A DNA stretch of 64,000 bases from Anaerolineae bacterium (GTDB lineage Bacteria > Chloroflexota > Anaerolineae > Promineifilales > Promineifilaceae). Where the stretch lies: NCBI GenBank assembly GCA_030425205.1, contig JAUIAP010000002.1, forward strand, positions 336,534 to 400,533, in the 5' to 3' direction. How positions within the stretch are numbered: position 1 is the first letter of the stretch; every line of letters starts with the position of its first letter. The translations under genes and the position numbers were made by a program. Below are positions 53,278 to 61,964 of the stretch, in pieces. The notes under the pieces were generated by a model. It was not told the DNA's origin, searched no databases, and saw only the letters and a list, made by a program, of their open reading frames with translations.

Positions 53278-55245
53278 TCAATGTGAGACCAAAACATAGC
53301 GTGTGGCGCGACCTTTACCGACGCGCTCGATGACGCCTTGTTCGATCAGTTCTTCCAGATCGCGGTGCGCTTGACTCTTAGAGACATCAGTTAGCTTCAC
53401 ATAGTCGGCCCTTGAGATCGCCGCATGGTCGTGTAGGTAGTTGATTGCCTGCTGTTGGCGGTCGTTGACCGTTGCAACGAGCGATGGATATTTTTCGATC
53501 AGGGCTGCGAACTGTTGGCGTTGTCGTTGATGGCCCAGTTCGTCTGCAAGCTGACGACCCTCTGCAAAGTAGGCGCGCGCCTCCTCCCAGCGACTCAATT
53601 CGGCAAATGCCTCTGTCAAATCGTAACAACAACCGAGTCGCCAGTTCGGATTCTTGGTCTGCACGAATAACTTGTGCGCCTGTAGATAAAATGCGACCGC
53701 CTGTTCATACTGTTCCTGAAGTGCAAATGATGCGCCCAACCCTTTGTATCCCATCCCCTGTAGCTGTAAATTATCGCTCGCGGTGGCAATTGCCAAACTG
53801 CGATTGAGAAACTCGCGCCCCTTTTCATGCTGATCATCCCATATGTAATCTTGTCCAAGATTGTGGGCAATGTGCATCATTAACTCGCTATTCTGCGACT
53901 CTTCGGCCGCAATCCATGCGCGCATGCGCGTCTGAATGACCCCGGCTGAGTTACCTTCCATCACGTGCAGGCCGCTGCGTGCGTCATAGAGTCGCGCCCA
54001 TGTTTCGCTATCGTTTGGCGTGATGAGTGCCTGTGCGGCATTCAGGTCAGCGTCCGCCTGTGTAAAGTCGAGTCGCTCTTGCAGATTGATCCAGCCACGA
54101 TCGATAAGCATCTGGGCCAGCCGCCGCTGAAGCTCGCTCGACAGCTCCGGTTGGCGGTTGAGTAGATCGATGCAAACTTGATAGTGATTCAGGCACTGAT
54201 CGAGATCGACGCGCTGATAAACTTTGGCGCGTCGATGGTAGGCCTGCGCTTTTTGCAGCAGATTGTCCGTTGCGAGGGCGTGTCCATATGCATCGATTGC
54301 GCTGGGGAGATCGTCGAGATATTCGGCCGATTTTCCCGCCACCAGATACAACGCCGCGATCAGTTCACCCTCTAGCTGTGGAGTAGCGAGCAGTTGCGTC
54401 AGCAGTGGCTGCATCTCGGTCACTTTCTGCTGGTTGACCAAAGTCTGCCACTGCTCGATCAAAAGCCGCGCTGACCGGTCATGTTCGCCCGCCGCCGCAT
54501 AACATTCGGCCGCTGCCAATGGGGATTTTGTTTGTCGATAGATGCGTGCCAATTGGACGAGCCAGCCGATGCGTTCTTCGGCCGATAACCGCTGTTGCAG
54601 CGCGGCTCGCACGGGCAGGGCGACCATCAAGCGTTGCCCCGCCTGTTGCAGCAGATAATGGGATTCTAGGGTCGCCAATGAAGCGCGATTGTCGCTGTCG
54701 GGCAGCAAACGCGGCAGCCAGTCGAGAGCGAGCGGATGCTCGATTGGCACAGTTGCCAGTAACCGCAACAGGCGACGACTGTCTGAGTCGAGCGAATCGT
54801 AATGTGACAAGATGGCAAACTGTTTGCGCTGTTCGGCCAGTTGGGCGTGTTGCGCCTCTTCAAACAGGGTGTGGCTCAATAGCGTGACCGCTTGGTTGCG
54901 CCAATCGTAAAATGTCTGCTCCGCAATCGCTAATTGCTCTGCCACATCGGCCGCCAACCAGCCAAGTTCATAGTAGTGGTGCAACAAGTTATACTGCCGC
55001 CAGCGATTCGCCAGCCAATCTTGCTCCCCGCTGGGCTTGAGCTGGGCGATGCCCCAGCGGAGCGTCGTCTGGATGGCGCGGGCCAGACTAAGCATCGTGC
55101 GCGGTTCATTTGGCAACAGCGCGGCACCAACCAAGTCGCTTTCGATTAAGGGAGATTGCGAAAGCAGTAGCCAATCTCCATCGCGCCACTGCTTTAGGGC
55201 ATGGCTGATCATCGTCACAAACTGCGTCATCGTCTCATCGTTCAT
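53278..55245 (-). CDS. Large TPR regulator with C-terminal winged helix
   Basis: 655 residues, no ATPase motif. Residues 75-120 hold a helix-turn-helix-like stretch (YYELGWLAADVAEQLAIAEQ...FYDWRNQAV). The middle 400 residues are TPR-like (SAIDAYGHALATDNLLQKAQ, GYKGLGASFALQEQYEQAVA). The last 65 residues form a winged helix of the type seen at the end of RecG-like and Fic-related regulators (AINYLHDHAAISRADYVKLT, DLEELIEQGVIERVGKGRAT). It resembles MalT/BTAD-class sensors without the NTPase. Divergent from the C11 protease gene and upstream of the PA14 gene, it probably controls one or both. Confidence 0.78.
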   Translation of the reverse strand: MNDETMTQFVTMISHALKQWRDGDWLLLSQSPLIESDLVGAALLPNEPRTMLSLARAIQTTLRWGIAQLKPSGEQDWLANRWRQYNLLHHYYELGWLAADVAEQLAIAEQTFYDWRNQAVTLLSHTLFEEAQHAQLAEQRKQFAILSHYDSLDSDSRRLLRLLATVPIEHPLALDWLPRLLPDSDNRASLATLESHYLLQQAGQRLMVALPVRAALQQRLSAEERIGWLVQLARIYRQTKSPLAAAECYAAAGEHDRSARLLIEQWQTLVNQQKVTEMQPLLTQLLATPQLEGELIAALYLVAGKSAEYLDDLPSAIDAYGHALATDNLLQKAQAYHRRAKVYQRVDLDQCLNHYQVCIDLLNRQPELSSELQRRLAQMLIDRGWINLQERLDFTQADADLNAAQALITPNDSETWARLYDARSGLHVMEGNSAGVIQTRMRAWIAAEESQNSELMMHIAHNLGQDYIWDDQHEKGREFLNRSLAIATASDNLQLQGMGYKGLGASFALQEQYEQAVAFYLQAHKLFVQTKNPNWRLGCCYDLTEAFAELSRWEEARAYFAEGRQLADELGHQRQRQQFAALIEKYPSLVATVNDRQQQAINYLHDHAAISRADYVKLTDVSKSQAHRDLEELIEQGVIERVGKGRATRYVLVSH

Positions 55246-55330
55246 CGTTTATCCTGCCGATTCGTCCCATTGTTTGCAAGCAACTCAATTATACGGCGAA
55301 ATTCGGCCGATATTGACAGAGTCAAGACGA

Positions 55331-55359
55331 TTCAAATTTGCCCTCAGATATGTTACGGT
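55331..55359 (+). promoter_or_regulatory. Promoter of the C11-like protease gene
   Basis: TTCAAA (55331-55336), 17-base spacer, TACGGT (55354-55359). The upstream flank reads GAGTCAA-N4-ATTCAAA, exactly the spacing seen at 63960-63977. A TCGGCCGA copy lies about 25 bases further up. Confidence 0.5.
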
Positions 55360-55429
55360 ATAGATGTGGATGATTGAAAATGCGCTTTGCGAAGCAGCTG
55401 CGCTAAGGTTGAACTTACAAGGAGACACG

Positions 55430-57511
55430 ATGAAACGTTTGTACTTATTGCTATCTGTATTTGCGCTGTCAGGTATGTTGCTTTTTGGCTGGCTGCGGCT
55501 AGTTTCGGCCGCAACAACTCCCACTGCCTGTACACAACCCCCGACCGCTGCGACACAGATTTTAGCCATCTACGTGCTCGCATTTGACAATGATCCGACC
55601 ATTACCAACACGGCCAACCTATCCTATCAATACACCGCAACCGTTCAGGGAATCGTGGCGGCAACGGCGGCAAACCCCAGCGTGCGCGCGGTTATGTTGA
55701 GCGACTTGGATGGATCGGCCGATACGCAACTGCATGTCGCCGCAGGTGGAACATTGACCACGCTGGACTGCTTGCCCGCGCACGATGGCCTGTTGACAGA
55801 CAGCATCACAGAATATGACACAACCGATGGGCAGTCGTTGGGTGGCTATCTGCTCTGGGCGCAGGCGACCTATCCATCGACGCGCAATCTTTTTAGCTAC
55901 ATCGGACACGGCAGCTTTTTCGCGGCCGATACTGTCGTGCCGATCAGCCAACTGCTCGAATCACCGCAGACGGGGCGCGCGCTCTCGCCGCTGCCAGATC
56001 GCACGATGGTCAATCCCAACTATAGCGACTTCCATCTGCCCGACGAGCAAGGGCATCGCCTGATCACGCCGCATGATCTCGCAACCGCATTTGCGATTGC
56101 TGCGGAAGGGGGCGGGGAACGCTTCGACGTGATCGATTTGCTGCACTGTTTCGCGGGTTCCATCGAGGAGTTCTACGAGTTGCGCGACTATGCTGGCTAT
56201 ATCACAGGGTCGCCAAACTATGCTTTTTTCGATCCTGCGATGCCGGGTACGGCACTTGGGGGATTGAGTACGGCACATTCGGCCGAAAATTTTGCCCAAT
56301 TCATCCTGCTCGCCTACCAATCGTTGATCCCATCGACACAACATCCATTTATCGCACTCGGCATACAGACCGATCAGTTGCAAACCGTCAAATCCAGTTG
56401 GGACGCACTCTCGGCTGCCTTGCTCGCTGAATTTGATAGCAACCCAACGCTGACCGCCGATCGCATAGAGCTGGCCTATACAAACAGCTTCCAATACGAT
56501 ACGACATTTTGCGATGATCCAAGCGAGTTAGTGTTGGCTCCCCCCGATGCGCTCTCTGATATGCAGACGTTTAGCGCGGCACTTGCCAGCGAGTTTGCAG
56601 GCACAGATGTTGCCAGCCGTGCGAGTGCGGCGCAAACGGCAATCTACGATAGTCTGCCCTTTAATCAGACCTATCAAGAGGGCAGCCCGTGGTTTTACGA
56701 GGGGATGGGTGCGGCACCTGTTTGGGAATGGTCGGGTGGCGGCGAGGCACTTTATAGCCTCTTTACGCCGTTTCAATTGTGGACAGCCGAAAGCGGTGAG
56801 CAGTATCACACGTGGCAATCGCTCTGGTACACGTCAACGCCTGTCTATGACATCGGTGGAACGACAACCATCAGCAACCCCAATCCCTATGAATTTATTC
56901 AAGTTGGGGATGCAGAAGTTAGTTGGGCCGACGTGCTGGCGCGCTATTGGCAGGTGCGTGCGCAGGTTCCGGGTGTCGATGTTGACACCGTGTTCTGCGC
57001 ACCACCACTGCGCGGGCTGTTCCCAGGATCGGCCGAAATTGCCCTCGACATCGACGACCGCCCCGACCGTGTGCGAACGGGGACACTTGTTACCTACACC
57101 GTCCAAATCCAGCATTTTGGCGGCACAACGGCGACCATTTTATCAATTCTGCACACCCTTTCCCCTTCGATGACGCTGCACAGCGCACCCGCTGGCTGCG
57201 AACTCACGGGACTAAAGCTGCTCTGCGCTCGCCCCGATTTGCCCCCGCAAGCGACAGACAGCTATCAAATTGTCGTCCGCATGATGGCTCCCGGTGATGT
57301 GCCATTTTCGGGCCAGTTGTCGATGTTGCAGGTCGGCGGCGAACCAACTGCAAATGAGACAACCAGCGTTGTTGGTGCGCCGTTGGTTGTGGGGTTGGGT
57401 GACGGTGGCGTAGTGAACTCGTTGATGCATTCAACATTGCGGCGCATCGTATTACTATTCATTTTGGCAGCTCTTTTGACGGTTACCTATCGCTTAAGGC
57501 CACGAAACTGA
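55430..57511 (+). CDS. Clostripain-like (C11 family) exported cysteine protease
   Basis: 694 residues. The ATG at 55430 has AAGGAG 8 bases upstream; an earlier in-frame ATG at 55364 lacks it. Signal peptide (MKRLYLLLSVFALSGMLLFG). The C11 catalytic pair is visible as His in FSYIGHGSFF and Cys in VIDLLHCFAGSIEEFYELRD, with the neighbouring ITGSPNYAFF typical of clostripain relatives (which usually have DAC rather than HC). A DUF11-like segment (about residues 540-660, DRVRTGTLVTYTVQIQHFGG) and a C-terminal membrane helix with Arg tail (IVLLFILAALLTVTYRLRPR) follow. It is probably cell-bound and faces outward. Confidence 0.82.
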   Translation: MKRLYLLLSVFALSGMLLFGWLRLVSAATTPTACTQPPTAATQILAIYVLAFDNDPTITNTANLSYQYTATVQGIVAATAANPSVRAVMLSDLDGSADTQLHVAAGGTLTTLDCLPAHDGLLTDSITEYDTTDGQSLGGYLLWAQATYPSTRNLFSYIGHGSFFAADTVVPISQLLESPQTGRALSPLPDRTMVNPNYSDFHLPDEQGHRLITPHDLATAFAIAAEGGGERFDVIDLLHCFAGSIEEFYELRDYAGYITGSPNYAFFDPAMPGTALGGLSTAHSAENFAQFILLAYQSLIPSTQHPFIALGIQTDQLQTVKSSWDALSAALLAEFDSNPTLTADRIELAYTNSFQYDTTFCDDPSELVLAPPDALSDMQTFSAALASEFAGTDVASRASAAQTAIYDSLPFNQTYQEGSPWFYEGMGAAPVWEWSGGGEALYSLFTPFQLWTAESGEQYHTWQSLWYTSTPVYDIGGTTTISNPNPYEFIQVGDAEVSWADVLARYWQVRAQVPGVDVDTVFCAPPLRGLFPGSAEIALDIDDRPDRVRTGTLVTYTVQIQHFGGTTATILSILHTLSPSMTLHSAPAGCELTGLKLLCARPDLPPQATDSYQIVVRMMAPGDVPFSGQLSMLQVGGEPTANETTSVVGAPLVVGLGDGGVVNSLMHSTLRRIVLLFILAALLTVTYRLRPRN

Positions 57512-57538
57512 GGGGTGCGACCATGATCTCTAAAATCA

Positions 57539-57572
57539 TGCCCCGCTTCTACTGACGGGTAGAAGCGGGGCA
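57539..57572. terminator. Terminator between two convergent genes
   Basis: A perfect 14-bp stem (57539-57552 with 57559-57572, TGCCCCGCTTCTAC) with loop TGACGG. It lies between the stop codons of the C11 protease gene and the propeller-like gene. Confidence 0.8.
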
Positions 57573-57577
57573 ACGTA

Positions 57578-58960
57578 CTACGCCGATGTGTATTGGCATT
57601 TAGACCATTTCCATTGGCGATGTACGCCAATTGATATTGCCATAAGCATGGCGAATGCTAGGCTATGAATGGACAAGATGGTTGTCACGTTCGGGGTGGT
57701 GGCGATCTGTTGTTGCATCTGTACTGCGGTTGGCGGGGAGCCGCTATTCCATCTTGCAACGCCCGTTACTGTCGTTCCGCCTGCGGTTGCACCTTGGATA
57801 TCGCCACCGACATACAGATTGCCGTCTATGTCAAGTGTCAGTGCGCTCACATCATTATTCTGACCCCCAATTCCGCTTGCCAACCCATGCCAACTGTTGC
57901 CATCCCATCTCGCCACATTATGAGATGTCGTTCCACCAGCGGTTGCAAAATTGCCTCCCACATAGACATTAGCGTTCATGTCAAGTCCAAATTCCTCAAC
58001 GGCGAAGCTAACCCCACTGCCGAGCGCAGACCAATCCGTTCCGCCCCATTGGGCAACGGAATTGACCGCAACGCCACCTGCATTTGAAAATGCACCACCA
58101 ACGTAAAGCACATCAGAACTGTCGATGGCAAGTGCCCTGATCGGGCCATCAGTGCCGTTGGAATCTTCACCTACGGGTGACCAATTGGCCCCATCCCATT
58201 TCGCAATGCGGTTTACCGATGTGCCGCCAGCGGTAGCGATATTGCCAGCAGCGTAAAGATTGCTATCACTGTCGAGCGCAAGGGCAAAGATAGCCCCAAA
58301 CGTTCCTGATCCCAATGCACTCCATCCGTTTCCGTTCCACATGGCAATGTTACTAGCTGCGACACCTCCGATTGTCTGAAAAACACCCGCAGCGTAGAGA
58401 TTGTCAGCATCATCAATGGCGAGCGCATGGATAACATTTTGACTCGTGTCTACGCCTGTTGATAACGACTGCCAGATGGTGCCGTCCCACATGACGATGG
58501 AGCGAGACGTTGTGCCACTCTGTGGAGCAAATTGGCCTGCCACATAGAGATTGTCATTGCTGTCAAATACGAGCGCATTGACGTTGCCGACTGCTTCTAT
58601 TCCACCGCCAACAGCGTGCCAATTGACCCCATCCCAGTGGGCAAGGTCATTTGTCGTTACATCCCCAGCGGACTCAAAATCGCCCCCCACGAAGAGACTA
58701 CCCGAACTATTGTGCGCCATTGTCACGACACCATCGCTGTTAAAGCCGAGATCGCTCCATGTACTATTCGGATCTTGAAATGAATGACCGGTTGTCGGGA
58801 TGAGATGATTTTCGGCCGAAACGATCCCACCATTGCCCCACCCTAGCAACCATCCAGCTGCCAGAATCCACAACATCATTTTCAATCGTCGTCTCATGCG
58901 TTTAGTCGCGACACGAAATGCTGAACGAATTGCGTCGCTTGGTAGGGTAATTGGTTTCAT
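57578..58960 (-). CDS. Exported propeller-like protein with PTAV-TM tail
   Basis: 460 residues. A signal or anchor lies at residues 20-50 (MMLWILAAGWLLGWGNGGIV). About seven repeats of roughly 48 residues follow, each of the form ALAIDDADNLYAAGVFQTIG, then IAMWNGNGWSALGSG: the phrase pattern of surface beta-propellers. The tail is PTAVQMQQQIATTPNVTT, then a membrane segment (ILSIHSLAFAMLMAISIGV) and the basic HRQWKWSK. The function is unknown; such repeats often serve as adhesion or scaffold modules. It is divergent from the gene at 59175, with a 28-base palindrome between the two. Confidence 0.83.
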   Translation of the reverse strand: MKPITLPSDAIRSAFRVATKRMRRRLKMMLWILAAGWLLGWGNGGIVSAENHLIPTTGHSFQDPNSTWSDLGFNSDGVVTMAHNSSGSLFVGGDFESAGDVTTNDLAHWDGVNWHAVGGGIEAVGNVNALVFDSNDNLYVAGQFAPQSGTTSRSIVMWDGTIWQSLSTGVDTSQNVIHALAIDDADNLYAAGVFQTIGGVAASNIAMWNGNGWSALGSGTFGAIFALALDSDSNLYAAGNIATAGGTSVNRIAKWDGANWSPVGEDSNGTDGPIRALAIDSSDVLYVGGAFSNAGGVAVNSVAQWGGTDWSALGSGVSFAVEEFGLDMNANVYVGGNFATAGGTTSHNVARWDGNSWHGLASGIGGQNNDVSALTLDIDGNLYVGGDIQGATAGGTTVTGVARWNSGSPPTAVQMQQQIATTPNVTTILSIHSLAFAMLMAISIGVHRQWKWSKCQYTSA

Positions 58961-59014
58961 GTTAACAGTCTAATTGCATGAATCGGCGAGCGCAACCGCT
59001 TGTTGACGCAATCT

Positions 59015-59042
59015 TGGGACGATTTCGGCCGAAATCGTCCCA
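59015..59042. promoter_or_regulatory. 28-base perfect palindrome around TCGGCCGA
   Basis: The left half is TGGGACGATTTCGG and the right half is its exact complement. It lies between divergent surface-protein genes (57578-58960 and 59175-59966), about 63 bases upstream of a promoter. It shares the outer GGGACG/CGTCCC arms and the core with 63883-63908. The arm CGTCCCA also appears twice near 61805-61851. Confidence 0.65.
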
Positions 59043-59104
59043 TTTCCATCCCACAACGCCCCCAATTACGCCTAAAACTCAATAATCATGCGTAGATTAC
59101 CTGA

Positions 59105-59133
59105 TTCAAATATTGAGCAAAATCGCGTATCCT
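59105..59133 (+). promoter_or_regulatory. Surface-island promoter, copy 1
   Basis: TTCAAA (59105-59110), 17-base spacer, TATCCT (59128-59133), within the conserved frame CTGATTC-N11-AAAATC-N3-TATCCT beginning at 59101. The same frame and spacing occur at 61901 and 63968. Confidence 0.65.
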
Positions 59134-59174
59134 ATTGATGTAGATACCTATATGGCTTTCACAAGGAGACGATC

Positions 59175-59966
59175 ATGAAACGCTTTTTTCGCTCGCTGAC
59201 CCGCAGTATTCTCGCCACGCTATTTTTGACCTTGGTGTGCGGTGGTTTCTTGGGGCTGGTTGCTGTGCCTGCGATTGGCAAACGACTGGCCGCGCCGCTG
59301 TGCGAAAGCAGCGTCACAGTTGAAGAAACGCGCTGGTCACAACCGAATGGCGAATCTGGCACAAACATTCGCTATCTATGCACCGCCCAAAACGGTGTGA
59401 CAACGCCGATTTCAACCGGTCAGATTTTTTTACGTGCCGCTACCTACTACGTCGGCGCACTTTGGCTCGTCGTTTGGCCGTTGATCTTTCTCGCCTCATT
59501 TTTTCTAGGCTATGGCAAATTCATCGCCAAGACGCAGCATTTGCGCGAGCAAGGTATCCCGGCCACCGCCAGAATTATCAACACATCGCGCAGTCGTGTC
59601 ACCTACAACAGCCGCAGTGAACATGATGTTGGCGTGATAATTGAACTTGAGATCGATCCCCCTGACGGAGCACCCTATCGCGCCAAGTCGAATGAAACGC
59701 TTCACGTCACCGACCTGATGAAGCTCACACCGGGAATGCAGGTCGGCGTGCATATCGATCCGAAGAAGCGAGAACGGGTAGCGATTACGAGTTGGAATCT
59801 AAGCGGTATGGCTGTTCCATCTGCTCATTCTGGTAGGGACAATTTCACTGCACAGGTGGGCAATCAAGTTGGAAAACTGCAACAGCTCAAGCAGATGTTA
59901 GATAGTGGCCTGATTTCACAGGCAGAGTTTGAGCGCAAGAAAGACGAAATTTTGTCGAATCTATAA
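59175..59966 (+). CDS. Membrane protein with DUF3592-like and SHOCT regions
   Basis: 263 residues. Two membrane segments (about 13-36 and 95-118) flank an external loop with two Cys. A DUF3592-like strand set follows (GIPATARIINTSRSRVTYNS, HDVGVIIELEIDPPDGAPYR). The C-terminus is a short helical SHOCT module (LQQLKQMLDSGLISQAEFER), common in bacterial membrane proteins and thought to aid oligomerisation. CAAGGAG precedes the ATG. It is followed by a REP-like hairpin and then the first choice-of-anchor Q gene, so the two may or may not share a transcript. Confidence 0.85.
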   Translation: MKRFFRSLTRSILATLFLTLVCGGFLGLVAVPAIGKRLAAPLCESSVTVEETRWSQPNGESGTNIRYLCTAQNGVTTPISTGQIFLRAATYYVGALWLVVWPLIFLASFFLGYGKFIAKTQHLREQGIPATARIINTSRSRVTYNSRSEHDVGVIIELEIDPPDGAPYRAKSNETLHVTDLMKLTPGMQVGVHIDPKKRERVAITSWNLSGMAVPSAHSGRDNFTAQVGNQVGKLQQLKQMLDSGLISQAEFERKKDEILSNL

Positions 59967-59969
59967 ATT

Positions 59970-60022
59970 GGAGCGTGGACGTCTCTTCCGCCAGCACAGA
60001 GCGGACGAGGCGTCCGCGCTCC
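59970..60022. repeat. REP-like hairpin, second copy
   Basis: Arms of 22 bases (59970-59991 and 60001-60022), with three mismatched positions; the left arm begins GGAGCGTGGACGTCTC. The outer bases GGAGCG/CGCTCC are the same as at 52251-52305. It ends 9 bases from the start of the next gene. Confidence 0.75.
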
Positions 60023-60031
60023 TAGGGAATC

Positions 60032-61798
60032 ATGAATACCATCATCAAATTTTGTCTTGTGATCATTGGGGTGATGGCGTGGCATGGCGTTACTGAGGCA
60101 AGCCCGACCGCCACTCGCACCGTCTGCGCGACCGATTGCGACCATATCACCATCCAATCCGCCATCAACGCAGCCGCTCCGGGCGACACCATCCAACTGT
60201 TCTTCCTGAGCGCGCACACCGAGTCCGACATTCTGATCACAAAAAACATCACCATTGAAGGACTCGACCGCGACAACACCATTGTGCAGGCAGATGTGAC
60301 GCCCAACACCGCTCAAGCGCGCGTGTTCACCGTTCTAGCTGGCAACACTGTCACGCTGCAAAATTTCACCATCAGACACGGCAACCCGCAGGGCAATGTC
60401 GATGGTGGCGGGTTGTGGGTGCGCTCAGAGAGTGGGTCAGTTTCCACCGTCACGCTCAACGAGATGACCATCCGCGATAACAACGCGGCCAACGGTGGCG
60501 GCATCGGCAATGAGGGTGTTCTGACGCTCAACGATGTGCGCGTGCAAGACAACACGGGGTCAATCGGTGGCGGCATCTACAATGTGAGTGGTGCAAATCT
60601 GCTGACCCTCACCAATAGCAGCGTTGACAACAACTTCGCCAGCTCGACAGGTGGTGGCATCCGTAATTCGGGTGCAATGACGATTGACGGTGGCAGCCGC
60701 ATCTTTCGCAACGTTGCGGACAATGGCGGCGCGATACTCAGTTATGCCACAGGTTACACGGTAACGATTGTCGACACGCGCATTGACGACAATGAGTTGA
60801 CACCAACCCCAAATGATCGCTGTGGCGCAGGGCTGCATCTGCGCGGTGATGTGATCATCCGCGACAGCGAAATCACAGACAACGACGCGAAGACGGAATC
60901 TGGTGGTGGGTTATGTTTGTCATTGGCAACAGTGGAGATTTCGCGCACGGAGATCAGCGGCAATTCGGCCGAAACCGGCGGTGGCATTCTCATGCGCTCT
61001 CAAGACAGTCTGACGATGAATCAAGTCGCCTTGCTCGAAAATCAGGCCGCGATCACGGGCGGCGGTCTCGTTGCCTCATTTCAGTCTGATGTCAAGCTGA
61101 CCAATGTGACCGTCGCAGATAACGTGGCAGGCAAGAACGGCGGCGGTATCTACGTGAACAGCATTTCGCTGGTCAGCATCGCCAACAGCACCATCACACA
61201 AAACATTGCCAACTATGGGGACACGATCAACGGTAACGGCGGCGGCATCTACATCGTGGATAATAACAATAACAGCATCACCCTGCGCAGCACGATCATT
61301 GCGGAAAATCTCGTCCAACTGGATCGCAATGGGCATCACGACTGTTTTGGTCATTTCAGCAACGCGACCTACAGTTGGATTGGCGATTTAGGGGATTCGG
61401 CCGATCCGTGCAGTTGGCAACAGTTCTCTGTTGGTATGATGCACTCGCTCGATCCGCAACTCGGCACGATTACCGGCAGCGGTTATGCGCGTCACTACCC
61501 GCTGTTAAACAGCAGCCTCGCCATCGACGCTGGCACATGTCTCGACGCAAACGGCGATCCGCTCAACACCGATCAGCGCGGTTATGCAATGCCCGTCGAT
61601 GGGGACGGCGACAGCAACGCTAACTGTGATATGGGTTCAATCGAGTACAACGGGATTCCGACGGCGGTGGGGCTCAGTGGACAGGCCGCTGGTGCGGTTG
61701 CGGTGGACAGTGGTAAGTGGGTGTCTTGGTTGTTTGTGATTTTGGCGGTGACCACACTTTGGCAACTATTCTACATTGTCGTCACAACCGTTAGTTGA
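60032..61798 (+). CDS. Choice-of-anchor Q beta-helix surface protein 1
   Basis: 588 residues. Signal peptide (FCLVIIGVMAWHGVTEA). The start of the mature protein (TVCATDCDHITIQSAINAAA) is the classical opening of right-handed beta-helix proteins with polymorphic-membrane-protein-like repeats. Repeats rich in GGG/N follow (NGGGIGNEGVLTLNDVRVQD, SSTGGGIRNSGAMTIDGGSR). The end has the choice-of-anchor Q segment (DQRGYAMPVDGDGDSNANCD, MGSIEY), then PTAVGL, a spacer of 14 residues and the membrane segment WVSWLFVILAVTTLWQLFYI. It is 40-50% alike by eye to the next gene product: a tandem paralogue. Confidence 0.87.
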   Translation: MNTIIKFCLVIIGVMAWHGVTEASPTATRTVCATDCDHITIQSAINAAAPGDTIQLFFLSAHTESDILITKNITIEGLDRDNTIVQADVTPNTAQARVFTVLAGNTVTLQNFTIRHGNPQGNVDGGGLWVRSESGSVSTVTLNEMTIRDNNAANGGGIGNEGVLTLNDVRVQDNTGSIGGGIYNVSGANLLTLTNSSVDNNFASSTGGGIRNSGAMTIDGGSRIFRNVADNGGAILSYATGYTVTIVDTRIDDNELTPTPNDRCGAGLHLRGDVIIRDSEITDNDAKTESGGGLCLSLATVEISRTEISGNSAETGGGILMRSQDSLTMNQVALLENQAAITGGGLVASFQSDVKLTNVTVADNVAGKNGGGIYVNSISLVSIANSTITQNIANYGDTINGNGGGIYIVDNNNNSITLRSTIIAENLVQLDRNGHHDCFGHFSNATYSWIGDLGDSADPCSWQQFSVGMMHSLDPQLGTITGSGYARHYPLLNSSLAIDAGTCLDANGDPLNTDQRGYAMPVDGDGDSNANCDMGSIEYNGIPTAVGLSGQAAGAVAVDSGKWVSWLFVILAVTTLWQLFYIVVTTVS

Positions 61799-61904
61799 AA
61801 CAACGTCCCATCGACTGTCAAAATCAGTTGACAATCGTCCCATCTAGTTCACCTAAAACGGAATATCGTTCAAGAATGGGTGAAGATCGGCCGATATAAT
61901 CTGA

Positions 61905-61933
61905 TTCCATCACGCCGCAGAATCATGTATCCT
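61905..61933 (+). promoter_or_regulatory. Surface-island promoter, copy 2
   Basis: TTCCAT (61905-61910), 17-base spacer, TATCCT (61928-61933), in the frame CTGATTC-N11-AGAATC-N3-TATCCT from 61901. CGTCCCATC occurs upstream twice (about 61805 and 61843), and a TCGGCCGA copy lies at 61886-61893. Confidence 0.65.
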
Positions 61934-61964
61934 GAACCTATCATAACGACAAGGAGATGGAACG

